Shown: positions 8,575-16,876 of the stretch, piece by piece
Numbering within the stretch: position 1 is the stretch's first letter
How the letters are laid out: each line of letters begins with the position of its first letter
Source: Diaphorobacter caeni
GTDB lineage: Bacteria; Pseudomonadota; Gammaproteobacteria; Burkholderiales; Burkholderiaceae_C
DNA length: 64,000 nucleotides
Direction: 5' to 3'
Assembly (NCBI RefSeq): GCF_015354245.1
Contig: NZ_JADKYZ010000006.1
Location: 62,001 to 126,000 of the forward strand
The notes under the pieces: model-generated
Database searches by the model: none
Told to the model about the DNA's origin: nothing
Seen by the model: the letters and a program-made list of their open reading frames with translations, nothing else
Position numbers and translations under genes: made by a program

Positions 8575-11422
8575 ACTGCTCCTCCCAAAGCAGGTGATCG
8601 ACCTTGTATTCGACGGAGACATCGTGTTCGCTGCTGGGGAAGCTCACTGCGAATCCGATGATCGGTTTGTTCCAGCCCTCGATATTCAATTCCGTTTGGG
8701 TGCCGTCATTCAATTTGAAAGGGGAAATCGGATAAATCAGCAGTATCCCTCTGTGAGTGGCTTCGCCCCGATCTCTGCGTCTGAGCGCACGAAGCGATTG
8801 GTTGCTGGGTCGGGTTGGCTTGGTTGAATTGCTATCGCCCTTTTTCTGCCAAGCGTCCACGCTTGCTTGAAGTGCATTCTGCCATTCGTCGAGTCCGGTA
8901 TCGATGCTCTCGTCTGCGGGGTCTGTCAATACACCGATTGCTGAAGTCTGAGAATCTAGGAACTTGCGATTTGTAAGACGGCTGATATCGTATTCCTTCG
9001 CAATTTGATAGCCGCGGAAATGCGCATTCTCCCGGCCCTCGGCAAGCAGCGCCACAGTCCATTTTTTTAGTTCGTCTTTTGAGTTCATTTTTTCTATGAA
9101 CTCAGCGATCACACTTCCATTTGCGCGGTCAATCTTCGGCACTCGGGAGTATGCCTTCAAGAACTCGATGACTTTGGATGCATCGATATCTTTCCAAAGC
9201 CATGAGTTTTTCCAGTTGTGCGGACCGTCGGGTCTTAGCTGAGATGGGGCGGCTTTCGCATGTGGCCCCATCGACTCGATCAGTGTTTTGGTAACGTCCA
9301 GATTGTTCTGAAGTGCGCCATGAGCGCGAGGGAAATTGATGGTCTGAGTGAGAGCACCGCTGTACGAGAGATTGATTGTCTGAGCTCTGCGCATCTTCAT
9401 TGGTGAAGTGACCAGCAGACTGGGATGTGAGGCGACCTTCAAGCCATACTTGTCCGGGGTTGAACCAATGGCCATCATTTCGTCGAACTCCTGGCGCAGT
9501 TCCTCTGCCGCGTCAGCGATCAGTCCGAAGCTCGTGATCAGGTCTGCGGTGGTGTATAGACGGCAGAGATCAAGGTATCCGGGGCGATATCCGAACCATC
9601 TGCCCATCTGCATGAGCGTGTCATACATCTTCGTCGTGCGCACGAAGTAGCTGACCACCAGACCCTCAAGCGTCAGCCCGCGGGCCAACTTGTCGCCTCC
9701 CACGGCAATCACCTTCAGGCCCGTCTGCTCTTTTTCAACATAGTCGAGTGCATCCTTGGCGGAACCATTGATGGTTTTGACGGCGATGTCCACGGCCGCA
9801 TCGGGCAGAACTTTCAGCACCTGCTCCCAAGTGGGCAACGCGGCTGTAATTTCTTCCTCTCCGAGGATGTTCTTCATTTCCGCATGAGTAGGCTCGAAAT
9901 CGGTCTCCCACATATCACGCAATTGAGTCAGCAGTTTCTCCGCGTCCACGCCTCGGGTCAGGCGCTGAGTCACCCGTTGCACGTATTGCTCCACTTGAGC
10001 ACGCACCTTGTTCTGCACGTCTGTCAGGCGGGTGACGTGAATGAGCATTGAACAATGCTTGTTTTTCTGCCCGCGGCAAATCCGTACTGCATAGGTCATC
10101 AGGAAGGACAGAATCGCATTTTCAAGAGATGGAGGCAGTGCATCTTCACCTTTGAAGAGAGGGACATGATTCTTCTTGTGGCCTGCTGGCATCCAGCCGG
10201 TACGATTTTCACCCTCCTGATCTGAGAACTTCCTAATCAAGGGCAGTGTGCCAATTCGTTCACCTGTAGGCCCTGTCAAACCGAACACTCGCGCAGGCCC
10301 GACATAGTTGGAGGGAGCGGCAAGATTGACAATGAAGGAGCGTGGGAAAAGGTCTTCCCCTTCATCTTTGGTTGCGCCTCTGCGGTGAATGAATACGTTG
10401 GCGAATGGTGTTGCCGTGTAGCCCACATAAGCGGACTTGGCGAATGTGGCAAGTATCTGGCGGATCAGACTGTTGATCGCTTTGGGCTCGTGTTCCGGGT
10501 CTGCTTTACCCTCCGCGTCAAAATCCTGCTCTCCTGTGTCAATCGACGCATTGTCGGCCTCGTCATCAATCACCAGAATTGGAAGATTCGTTGAAATTCT
10601 GCGTCCGGACTCAGCGTCAGTGGCATTCGCGACATGATTGCTGCGCATCCATTTGAGCAACTTCTCAAGCACAGATTTGTTCTTTTTGACGACGAACAGC
10701 CAAGGGCGTTGCTCCGGAGTTACGGAGAATTTTCTTGCGGCTGCGCCATTGAAGTCTCCCTTGTCGTCACGTGAGGTCGCGCAGTTGGGATGAATCAAAG
10801 GATCCTGGTCCTCAAAAAACACCCCGATGGGGTTGCCGGGATCTCGATGAGGTGACGTTTCATAACCGAGAAACGCTTCTTCTAGGCGCATCTGAGTCTG
10901 AGAGCGCAGATTATTGTGCAGGCCAGCGAGGACGATGATGATCTTGTATCCGGCGTCTGCAGCCTTGCAGATCAAAGCCGAGTAGCTGCTGGTCTTGCCA
11001 GACTGCACATGCCCGACGACAAGTCCTCGTCGATCCCACGGTCCGGCTCGTTCGGGATTCTCAAGTTTGGCGAGGATGTTGTCTGTTGATCTGTCCAGCG
11101 CACCGACCACGGTCGTGGACATGGATCGCTCCATGTAGCGCTGCAGCCGTTGCCAGTAGCGCCAGTCAGACTTCATGGATGGCTGGAACCAGTCTTCATG
11201 GCCTTTTGAATCTGAAAGAGAGGAGTCGCTGGCGATGCTGTCGCTGAACCGACGCATCAACTCTGCGATTATTGCTTCCCCATCGTAGGCTTCTGGCGTG
11301 AGCTGCATGGTGGCAGCAGCCAGTTTAACGTTGTCGGAAATTGCTGCTGCAGACGGTTTCGGCCCCTTGGCCCTGATAAGAATCTGCGCGATCGAGGTGA
11401 TTTGTGTTTCAAGTTCCGTCAT
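8558..11422 (-). CDS. Z1-domain SF2-type ATPase/helicase-like protein
   Basis: A 954-residue Z1-domain (PF10593) protein with the helicase-like motifs of an SF2 motor. Walker A is GHVQSGKT at 137-144 and the DEAD-like motif is VIDDEAD at 284-290. TAT lies at 336-338 (GYTATPF). Motif V/VI-like segments GGDKLARGLTLEG (about 575-587) and QMGRWFGYR (605-613) follow. All catalytic elements look intact. The C-terminal 300 residues have no recognised domain. It is the third gene of the operon, 31 bases after the GHKL ATPase and overlapping the nuclease by 17 bases. In this class of system it is thought to translocate or remodel DNA for the nuclease partner; that role is inferred. Confidence 0.9.
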   Translation of the reverse strand: MTELETQITSIAQILIRAKGPKPSAAAISDNVKLAAATMQLTPEAYDGEAIIAELMRRFSDSIASDSSLSDSKGHEDWFQPSMKSDWRYWQRLQRYMERSMSTTVVGALDRSTDNILAKLENPERAGPWDRRGLVVGHVQSGKTSSYSALICKAADAGYKIIIVLAGLHNNLRSQTQMRLEEAFLGYETSPHRDPGNPIGVFFEDQDPLIHPNCATSRDDKGDFNGAAARKFSVTPEQRPWLFVVKKNKSVLEKLLKWMRSNHVANATDAESGRRISTNLPILVIDDEADNASIDTGEQDFDAEGKADPEHEPKAINSLIRQILATFAKSAYVGYTATPFANVFIHRRGATKDEGEDLFPRSFIVNLAAPSNYVGPARVFGLTGPTGERIGTLPLIRKFSDQEGENRTGWMPAGHKKNHVPLFKGEDALPPSLENAILSFLMTYAVRICRGQKNKHCSMLIHVTRLTDVQNKVRAQVEQYVQRVTQRLTRGVDAEKLLTQLRDMWETDFEPTHAEMKNILGEEEITAALPTWEQVLKVLPDAAVDIAVKTINGSAKDALDYVEKEQTGLKVIAVGGDKLARGLTLEGLVVSYFVRTTKMYDTLMQMGRWFGYRPGYLDLCRLYTTADLITSFGLIADAAEELRQEFDEMMAIGSTPDKYGLKVASHPSLLVTSPMKMRRAQTINLSYSGALTQTINFPRAHGALQNNLDVTKTLIESMGPHAKAAPSQLRPDGPHNWKNSWLWKDIDASKVIEFLKAYSRVPKIDRANGSVIAEFIEKMNSKDELKKWTVALLAEGRENAHFRGYQIAKEYDISRLTNRKFLDSQTSAIGVLTDPADESIDTGLDEWQNALQASVDAWQKKGDSNSTKPTRPSNQSLRALRRRDRGEATHRGILLIYPISPFKLNDGTQTELNIEGWNKPIIGFAVSFPSSEHDVSVEYKVDHLLWEEQYGATD

Positions 11423-11453
11423 GATTTTCAGTTGTCTCCAATTCGGGTGCGGC

Positions 11454-12947
11454 TCACGCGATCTGCAGTGCCTTGATCGCGTCGGGATATTTCTGAAATG
11501 GTTCAGTACAGGCCAGTGCCTGCCTTGCCAATTCTTCGCTCATGCCACGTCGCTGAATCATGTCGTTGAACATCACCTGCAGCACATGCAGCAGTTCATC
11601 TGGAGGCGATTCAGCGAAATGATTGACCGGCGATTCCTTCTGTTCCATTGCGTCCAGCCATATGCGCTGAACCGGCACGGTTTCTTCGATGATCTTCAGC
11701 ATGGCATCCATGACGTCAGCATGATCGGAGCAGATGCTCAATGCCGCAGCTATGGCGGGATGTGATCTGTCGATGAGATGCTTGGTTCCCGCTTTGGTTG
11801 TCGATGACCGCCACGCGTGAACGATGGGTGTCGAGGAAGTGCGCGTGCTGGGACTGGCTCGGAACGCGAATGCATTGCGTGCTTTGGTACGCGTATCGGT
11901 GGCATGAGCAGTCAACCAGCCCCGAAGTGCGATGGGCGGGCGAGCCACGGATTTACGAACGTCGATCTTCCATTCCATATCGGCCGTATTTGGAATGTCG
12001 AGCTGAATGCGTGCCAGTCTGTGGGCTTCGTCGCGATTCCAACGGCGTGGTGTACCAAGGCCCAGCCAACCTCCGGCGAGCAGAAGTCGGCCGTTGCGGT
12101 AGATGTAGAAACCCTGTTGGGCTGGCCATCCGGATGGCCCGGCATTCTTCTCGAACTCATCGTTGTTCAATTGATCCCGATGAGGAAGCACGTGGCACTG
12201 CAGAGAGATCGTTCCATAGTCGGTGTGCCGGTGGGTAACAGGTGAAACCCATGGCTTGCCTGGGTGTCCGGACATGAATGGATCCCACGGAGCCACGGGG
12301 CGGTCGTTGATCAGCAGTTTGAGCCGCGCGGACGAGCCTTCCAGTAAACGGTGGAACACCATCGATAAGTGGGCTTCAACGTTGTCGATCACGTCGTTGA
12401 AATCATCGGCATCGAACCCTTTTGAGACGATTCGATCAAGCGTTTCCCAGAGAACGAGAGTTCCGTTTGATTTGTCAGTCAGTACATTCAAATGTGCTGC
12501 AGAGCCTTCTGCCGGACCTTCGAAGAGCAGCCAATCGTTGTTGTTGCTGGAGGCCAGAAGATCCAGATCCCAGCGCAGGCAACTGTGGATTCCGTCTTTC
12601 ATGCTAGAGACAGTGAGTCGCCTGCACTGTGAAAACGATGCTGTTTTCAATCCCATTCCAAAACGCCCCAGATCATCGGCCGAGCGTGCCGTATCCGGGT
12701 TTTTGTCTCCGAGACGCATGGCTCCCTCAAGCTCAGCGTCATTCATTCCTACGCCATTGTCCAGAATGAGTATGCGACTTCGCGCACCATTCCATTGAAA
12801 GCTCAAGCGAACTTCCGTCGCTTTCGCCGCGATGCTGTTATCGATGATGTCCGCCAACGCTGCTGCAGTTGAGTATCCGAGACCTCTCAGCGACTCAAGC
12901 ATCGCCGCAGCCCTCGGCGGTGCGCTTCTGGTTTTCTCAGTGGTCAT
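11454..12947 (-). CDS. MORC/MutL-like GHKL ATPase
   Basis: A 497-residue GHKL-fold ATPase. The Bergerat ATP site is complete: N-box LADIIDNSI (31-39), G1 motif DNGVGM (63-68) and G2 lid DDLGRFGMGLKTAS (91-104). A downstream WKIDVRKS segment carries the S5-domain lysine typical of MutL/MORC-type enzymes. No kinase domain, response receiver or membrane segment is present, so it is not a sensor histidine kinase. Prokaryotic MORC-like ATPases coupled to Z1 and nuclease genes were described computationally as parts of restriction-modification-like systems (Iyer, Abhiman and Aravind, 2008, from memory). It starts 16 bases after the sigma-factor gene, so the two are co-transcribed. It probably dimerises on ATP binding and clamps DNA. 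Confidence 0.9.
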   Translation of the reverse strand: MTTEKTRSAPPRAAAMLESLRGLGYSTAAALADIIDNSIAAKATEVRLSFQWNGARSRILILDNGVGMNDAELEGAMRLGDKNPDTARSADDLGRFGMGLKTASFSQCRRLTVSSMKDGIHSCLRWDLDLLASSNNNDWLLFEGPAEGSAAHLNVLTDKSNGTLVLWETLDRIVSKGFDADDFNDVIDNVEAHLSMVFHRLLEGSSARLKLLINDRPVAPWDPFMSGHPGKPWVSPVTHRHTDYGTISLQCHVLPHRDQLNNDEFEKNAGPSGWPAQQGFYIYRNGRLLLAGGWLGLGTPRRWNRDEAHRLARIQLDIPNTADMEWKIDVRKSVARPPIALRGWLTAHATDTRTKARNAFAFRASPSTRTSSTPIVHAWRSSTTKAGTKHLIDRSHPAIAAALSICSDHADVMDAMLKIIEETVPVQRIWLDAMEQKESPVNHFAESPPDELLHVLQVMFNDMIQRRGMSEELARQALACTEPFQKYPDAIKALQIA

Positions 12948-12963
12948 TAATGGCTTTCAAGAC

Positions 12964-15210
12964 TCAATTTGCCGGTTCAGTAAATTCTGGGTCAGAATGA
13001 GCGAGACCCCTGAGGGGGCGGCCGTACAGCTTCCTGCTCAGCGCTTGCAATGCCACCTTTCGGCGAAAAGTACTCATGACTTTCTGCTCGATTTGTCTGA
13101 TGCGCTCTCGCGTCACTTCATGGCGGCTTCCGATCTCCTCAAGCGTGAAATTGCTGGGCACTCCAATTCCGTAGCGCAGACGGACGACATTCGCGTGCAT
13201 TCGTTTGTGACTTGCGAGCATCTCGTCAACAATGCTTTTCAATTGATTTGCCGCGAGCCGCCCTTCGGGGTGTTCCAAGTCGGATTCTTCTAGGCGCAGG
13301 ACGTCGACGTTATCCAGTGGAACATCCTCAATGGAGTGCATCTCCCATGTGAGCGACTGCAGCAAATCGATCAATTTGGGTGTTGACTTGAGTCGCAGGG
13401 CCAATTCCGCGCGGGTAGGAGCGCGACCTGTCTGCAATTCGAACGATAGACGTTCGCGTGAATAGAGTCTGAGCTTTTCGTGTATGTGGACTGGGATTCG
13501 AATGGTACGGCCGCTGTCTGCAATGTGACGTGAAACACTCTGGCGAATCCACCAGCTTGCGTAAGTGGAGAATTTGAATCCTTTGCGCCAGTCGTACTTG
13601 TCTGCGGCCTTGAGGAGCCCCAAATTTCCAGCTTGCGTGAGGTCGTCGATGGGTTCGCCCGAATGAATGAATTTTCTCGACAGGTGTTGTGCCAGTCTGA
13701 GGTTGGCCGAAACGAGATGATCGCGTGCCTGCAGGTAGCTTCTGATTGCAGTGTCGAAAACTGCATACTCGTTGGAAGGATCGTTCTGATGCGCAGCGTG
13801 CAATTCAAGCAGAAATGTGCGGGTCAGCGACAATTGTTCGACGGCCGCTAGCCGCGCGCCGTCTCGACTCGAAATCTCGTCAGCAGTGGTGGCCAACCTC
13901 TCCAGCGCAGACTCGAATCGAGGATATCGTTGTTCGCAGGGGCCTAGTCCATCGAAATCCTCATTGTGGTCACGCATGTCGGAGCTGTCAGCATTGTCGT
14001 CAGTATTTTTTTCGTAGCTGTCGGGGGGATCGTTTTCAGAATCCTGAGAGACACTCGAAAGTGGACGCGCGCCGGAAAGGACCAGCCTGCCAAAATCAAT
14101 GGTCGTGGAAATTCCTCGATGCCATTCAGCCAGTGCTTCGAGGGAGGTCTGAATCGCGGCTTCCATGGATTGCCCTAGCTGGATTTCCTGTTCTGCGGTC
14201 AGCAGCCGAAAAGCTTGAGCCTCCTTGAGAAACATGAGAGAAGGTGTCCAGCGACCCGAAATTGTTGATTCGACCCAATAGCATGCTTCGTTGAGTTGCT
14301 CGGATTCGTCAACCGTTTCTCGGCAGAGTTCCGATGCTTCTGAATGCTCAATGGAATTTGTCAATGCATTTCCGATTGGATTCGAATCGAGTACTTCCAC
14401 CTGTAGCTCTGCCATGGCGGATTTCAAAACGGACAGCGCAAAGTCCGCATCAGAACACTTGATCCGACGGGATAGAGCTATCAGTTGTTCATTCTTGGCG
14501 AATCCAGATCGGATGGCCGTTTTGAGCAGATCACGAAGATCAACTTGGTCTGCCGTTGTCTTGGGGGCTGGGGAGTCGGGTAGTGACGTTGGCCCCTCAA
14601 GCCAATGCTCTCCTGTCTCTACTGGAGCATGTGTGGATATCGCGTGTTGTATTCTTCCCGCGACGATTGTGAGCGTTGGATCAGGTTGGACTTCACTTGG
14701 CGTGTCGTCGGGTTCCCATTTCATCTCGTCCAATTCCGTTCCCAGACCTGCATCTACGAATGATGCTTCTGAGCCGGATTTTGGGGGCGATCCAATCGCA
14801 CCTTCATGTTCCGGTGACAAGGGGTTTTCCACAGAGTCGTCGAAACACGATGAAGTTAGCAACTGCTGGATCGCCGAACTTTTCGTAGAGATATAGGAGC
14901 GTGCTGTTCTGCCTGAACGATCAACAAGAGTCGGATCGGCTCCGGCTGCCAAAAGAAGGGCACAGATTGAAGGCTTGTCGGCGCGAGCAGCCAACATGAG
15001 CGGAGTCAGTCCGAAATTGTCGCTTGCATTGACATTGTCACCGCGAGCGATATGCAACTTAACGGCATCGACCACGCCGGCTACTATGGCCATTCGAAAA
15101 AAAGGATTCAGACTGTGTGAAGCACTTTTGATTCGATCATCTAGGCGCTCGCCAAGAAGAGGGGGCAGACTTTTTTCGTCGAGGGCCCGATGACTGGTAC
15201 CGTCTCCCAT
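12964..15210 (-). CDS. Ankyrin-repeat/primary-type sigma-70 fusion protein
   Basis: A 748-residue protein. Ankyrin-like repeats at about 40-120 include the FGLTPLMLAARADK unit and the GADPTLVDRSGRTA unit. After an acidic linker come sigma-70 parts in order: a region 1.1-like helical domain at about 224-277 (LKTAIRSGFAKNEQLIALSR), region 1.2 (FLKEAQAFRLLTAEQEIQLG), a long acidic insertion, regions 2.1-2.4 (STYASWWIRQSVSR, then GRTIRIPVH), region 3, and region 4.2 (TLEEIGSRHEVTRERIRQIE). Promoter-reading residues resemble RpoD. The start is ATG 15210, though TTG 15243 is possible; neither has a clear ribosome-binding site. It heads the defence operon. It probably redirects RNA polymerase, perhaps to its own operon or during infection; that is inference. 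Confidence 0.88.
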   Translation of the reverse strand: MGDGTSHRALDEKSLPPLLGERLDDRIKSASHSLNPFFRMAIVAGVVDAVKLHIARGDNVNASDNFGLTPLMLAARADKPSICALLLAAGADPTLVDRSGRTARSYISTKSSAIQQLLTSSCFDDSVENPLSPEHEGAIGSPPKSGSEASFVDAGLGTELDEMKWEPDDTPSEVQPDPTLTIVAGRIQHAISTHAPVETGEHWLEGPTSLPDSPAPKTTADQVDLRDLLKTAIRSGFAKNEQLIALSRRIKCSDADFALSVLKSAMAELQVEVLDSNPIGNALTNSIEHSEASELCRETVDESEQLNEACYWVESTISGRWTPSLMFLKEAQAFRLLTAEQEIQLGQSMEAAIQTSLEALAEWHRGISTTIDFGRLVLSGARPLSSVSQDSENDPPDSYEKNTDDNADSSDMRDHNEDFDGLGPCEQRYPRFESALERLATTADEISSRDGARLAAVEQLSLTRTFLLELHAAHQNDPSNEYAVFDTAIRSYLQARDHLVSANLRLAQHLSRKFIHSGEPIDDLTQAGNLGLLKAADKYDWRKGFKFSTYASWWIRQSVSRHIADSGRTIRIPVHIHEKLRLYSRERLSFELQTGRAPTRAELALRLKSTPKLIDLLQSLTWEMHSIEDVPLDNVDVLRLEESDLEHPEGRLAANQLKSIVDEMLASHKRMHANVVRLRYGIGVPSNFTLEEIGSRHEVTRERIRQIEQKVMSTFRRKVALQALSRKLYGRPLRGLAHSDPEFTEPAN

Positions 15211-15309
15211 TTCTTTCTTCTGTTCTTGCTTCCGAATTTTCAACGATTGCTTAAATTACTGATTGCGAATAATTTTATAGGTAATTTTTTGAAATTTCCA
15301 TGAAGCATG

Positions 15310-15334
15310 GTGTCGCATCAGTTCGATGCGACAC
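15310..15334. promoter_or_regulatory. Perfect 10-bp dyad in the divergent region upstream of the defence operon
   Basis: GTGTCGCATC, a 5-base AGTTC spacer, and GATGCGACAC form a perfect inverted repeat about 100 bases upstream of the sigma/ankyrin gene start. It sits in the 257-base divergent region between that gene and the small secreted protein at 15468. No gene ends here, so a terminator role is unlikely. It looks like an operator for a dimeric regulator. The AT-rich stretch at 15245-15300 on the minus-strand side includes a TATAAAAT-like -10 candidate, but no matching -35 was evident. Confidence 0.5.
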
Positions 15335-15467
15335 GTTCTGCCGTATTCGCCTTCTGAGCTGGCTTTTCGGGGGCGTTTGAGGAGAGCAAGAGCGGTTTAC
15401 TATGGATGTCACCTGACCCGAACTGCAATTTGCTTTTTTCTGACCTTGATGATTGAGGAGACTACTC

Positions 15468-15866
15468 ATGATCTTGAAGTTCAAGATGCTTCACGCACTG
15501 TTCCTATCCACCCTCGCCACCACCAGTCTCGCCATGACCAAGGCCGAGCACAGCGCGGAGAAGCATCGCATCGCCAATGAGTACAAGTTCGCGATCCTGC
15601 ATTGCCGGACTTTGGTGGGGAATGAGCGGGATGTGTGCAAGCAGCGGGCGAAGGGGCGGGTGGCGGTGGCGAAGGCGCAGCTCAATGCGCGGGCCAACCC
15701 GAGTGCCAAGAGCGCCTACAAGGTGGACATCGCCAAGGCCAAGGCCGCCAATTCGGTGGCGCGGGAGAAATGTGATGATCTGGTGGGCGAGGCGCGCTCG
15801 GTGTGCAACCAGCGCGCCAAGGCCAACTATGCGAGCGCCAAGGATCGTGCGGCCGCCAGGCGTTAG
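15468..15866 (+). CDS. Small secreted protein with duplicated Cys-containing helical repeat
   Basis: A 132-residue protein with a short N-terminal hydrophobic signal (KMLHALFLSTLATTSLAM) and a body of alanine- and lysine-rich helices. Two internal repeats share the pattern Cys-x-x-Leu-Val-Gly-(N/E)-x-R-x-Val-Cys-x-Gln-Arg-Ala-Lys: CRTLVGNERDVCKQRAKG and CDDLVGEARSVCNQRAKA. The four cysteines could form periplasmic disulphides. The start at 15468 follows GAGGAG by 7 bases. Similar short proteins of unknown function occur widely in Comamonadaceae and their relatives. I cannot name a function. It is divergent from the defence operon and is probably ordinary chromosome. Confidence 0.75.
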   Translation: MILKFKMLHALFLSTLATTSLAMTKAEHSAEKHRIANEYKFAILHCRTLVGNERDVCKQRAKGRVAVAKAQLNARANPSAKSAYKVDIAKAKAANSVAREKCDDLVGEARSVCNQRAKANYASAKDRAAARR

Positions 15867-15894
15867 TTCGTTGGCTGGTTGGCTGGTCGGCTCG

Positions 15895-16659
15895 TCAGTT
15901 GAGCACCCAGTCGCAGGCTTCGGTGCGGCGGCGGGGCAGGGTGGTGATGGATGACGTGGTGCGGTCCAGTTGGCGTGTCCAGGCGCCGTAGACTCTGCGT
16001 GCCACGGCGTGCAAGGCGTTGATGCGCGCGGGCAGGTGCTCGAGGATCTGTTTTTCGCATTGGCAGGAGGGACCGCTGGCGCACAGCAGTTCGTGACGGC
16101 CTTCTTTGCACCAGGCTTCGAGGCTTTGGGCGGTCACTTCAAAGTGGCCTTGAAAGGCCCAGTTTCTTCCGTGGCGGAATCCCTTGTTGAGGCAGTAGGT
16201 GCCGTACATGGTGCGGGTGGCGCCGCGTGGGATTTCGAAGGTGTCGTAGTGCCAGTTGAACATCATCGTGTGGGCGGGGATCTGTAGGTCGTGCTGGGCG
16301 TCGGGGGTGACCCAGATCTGGCTCCAGCCGATGTTGGGGCAGGCGTTGCGCGAGACTTTGGCGCCCATGGCGTGGGCGAGCATCTGTGCGCCGAAGCAGT
16401 GGCCGAGCACGGGTATGTCGCTCGCGATGGCGGATTGCAGCAGGGCGCGTTCGCTTTGCATCCACGCCAGCTGCTCGTTCACCCCGTGATTGCTGCCGAG
16501 GATGATGATGCCGCGATAGGCGCGGGCGTCGTGCGGCGCGGTGCCGTCTGCGGGCGGGCAGATGATCTGGTAGGGGATGTCCTGGTGCTGCAGATGATCG
16601 AGCAGCACGCCGGGGCCCTGATTGGTTTCGTGCTGCAGGATGGCGACGGGTTTCGTCAT
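15895..16659 (-). CDS. Class I glutamine amidotransferase-like protein
   Basis: A 254-residue stand-alone class I glutamine amidotransferase domain, similar to the glutaminase half of GMP synthase. The nucleophile C88 lies in PVLGHCFGAQML, and a GHFEVT segment supplies the likely histidine and glutamate. The substrate accepting ammonia is unknown; homologues include enzymes that act on polyamine or gamma-glutamyl compounds. The ATG at 16659 (MTKPVAILQHETNQG) is preferred over an in-frame TTG at 16683. It ends 28 bases from the convergent small-protein gene. Confidence 0.82.
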   Translation of the reverse strand: MTKPVAILQHETNQGPGVLLDHLQHQDIPYQIICPPADGTAPHDARAYRGIIILGSNHGVNEQLAWMQSERALLQSAIASDIPVLGHCFGAQMLAHAMGAKVSRNACPNIGWSQIWVTPDAQHDLQIPAHTMMFNWHYDTFEIPRGATRTMYGTYCLNKGFRHGRNWAFQGHFEVTAQSLEAWCKEGRHELLCASGPSCQCEKQILEHLPARINALHAVARRVYGAWTRQLDRTTSSITTLPRRRTEACDWVLN

Positions 16660-16876
16660 GAGGTGCTGGCTTGGCCTTGGCAAGCTGCGTGTTGAGAAGG
16701 CCTCAATGTAGAAAGGCGTGCGTCAAGCGCGGCTTCGATCTGTGGGGGCTGGCGTCAAGACGACGTCAAGACCAATCAGCCCGATGCGAGTCGCTGGGCA
16801 AGCGCCTGCGTCAAATGGGCCGAATCGGCATGTTGAGATGCATCAGATGGATTGCATTGAATGCCATACTCACCCC

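Noticed and set aside
11454-12947. Sensor histidine kinase as identity of the GHKL protein
   Set aside because: No dimerisation/phosphoacceptor domain, no membrane or sensor domain and no response regulator nearby. The S5-type lysine and neighbours fit MORC/MutL-like ATPases better.
3695-15210. DISARM, BREX or a classical type I restriction system
   Set aside because: None of the hallmark genes (DrmA/B/C, PglX/PglZ/BrxC, HsdR/M/S) is present; the Z1/MORC/AIPR set is a different class.
15243-15243. TTG start for the ankyrin/sigma protein
   Set aside because: No ribosome-binding site and only eleven extra lysine-rich residues; ATG 15210 is preferred, though it also lacks a strong site, so this is not settled.
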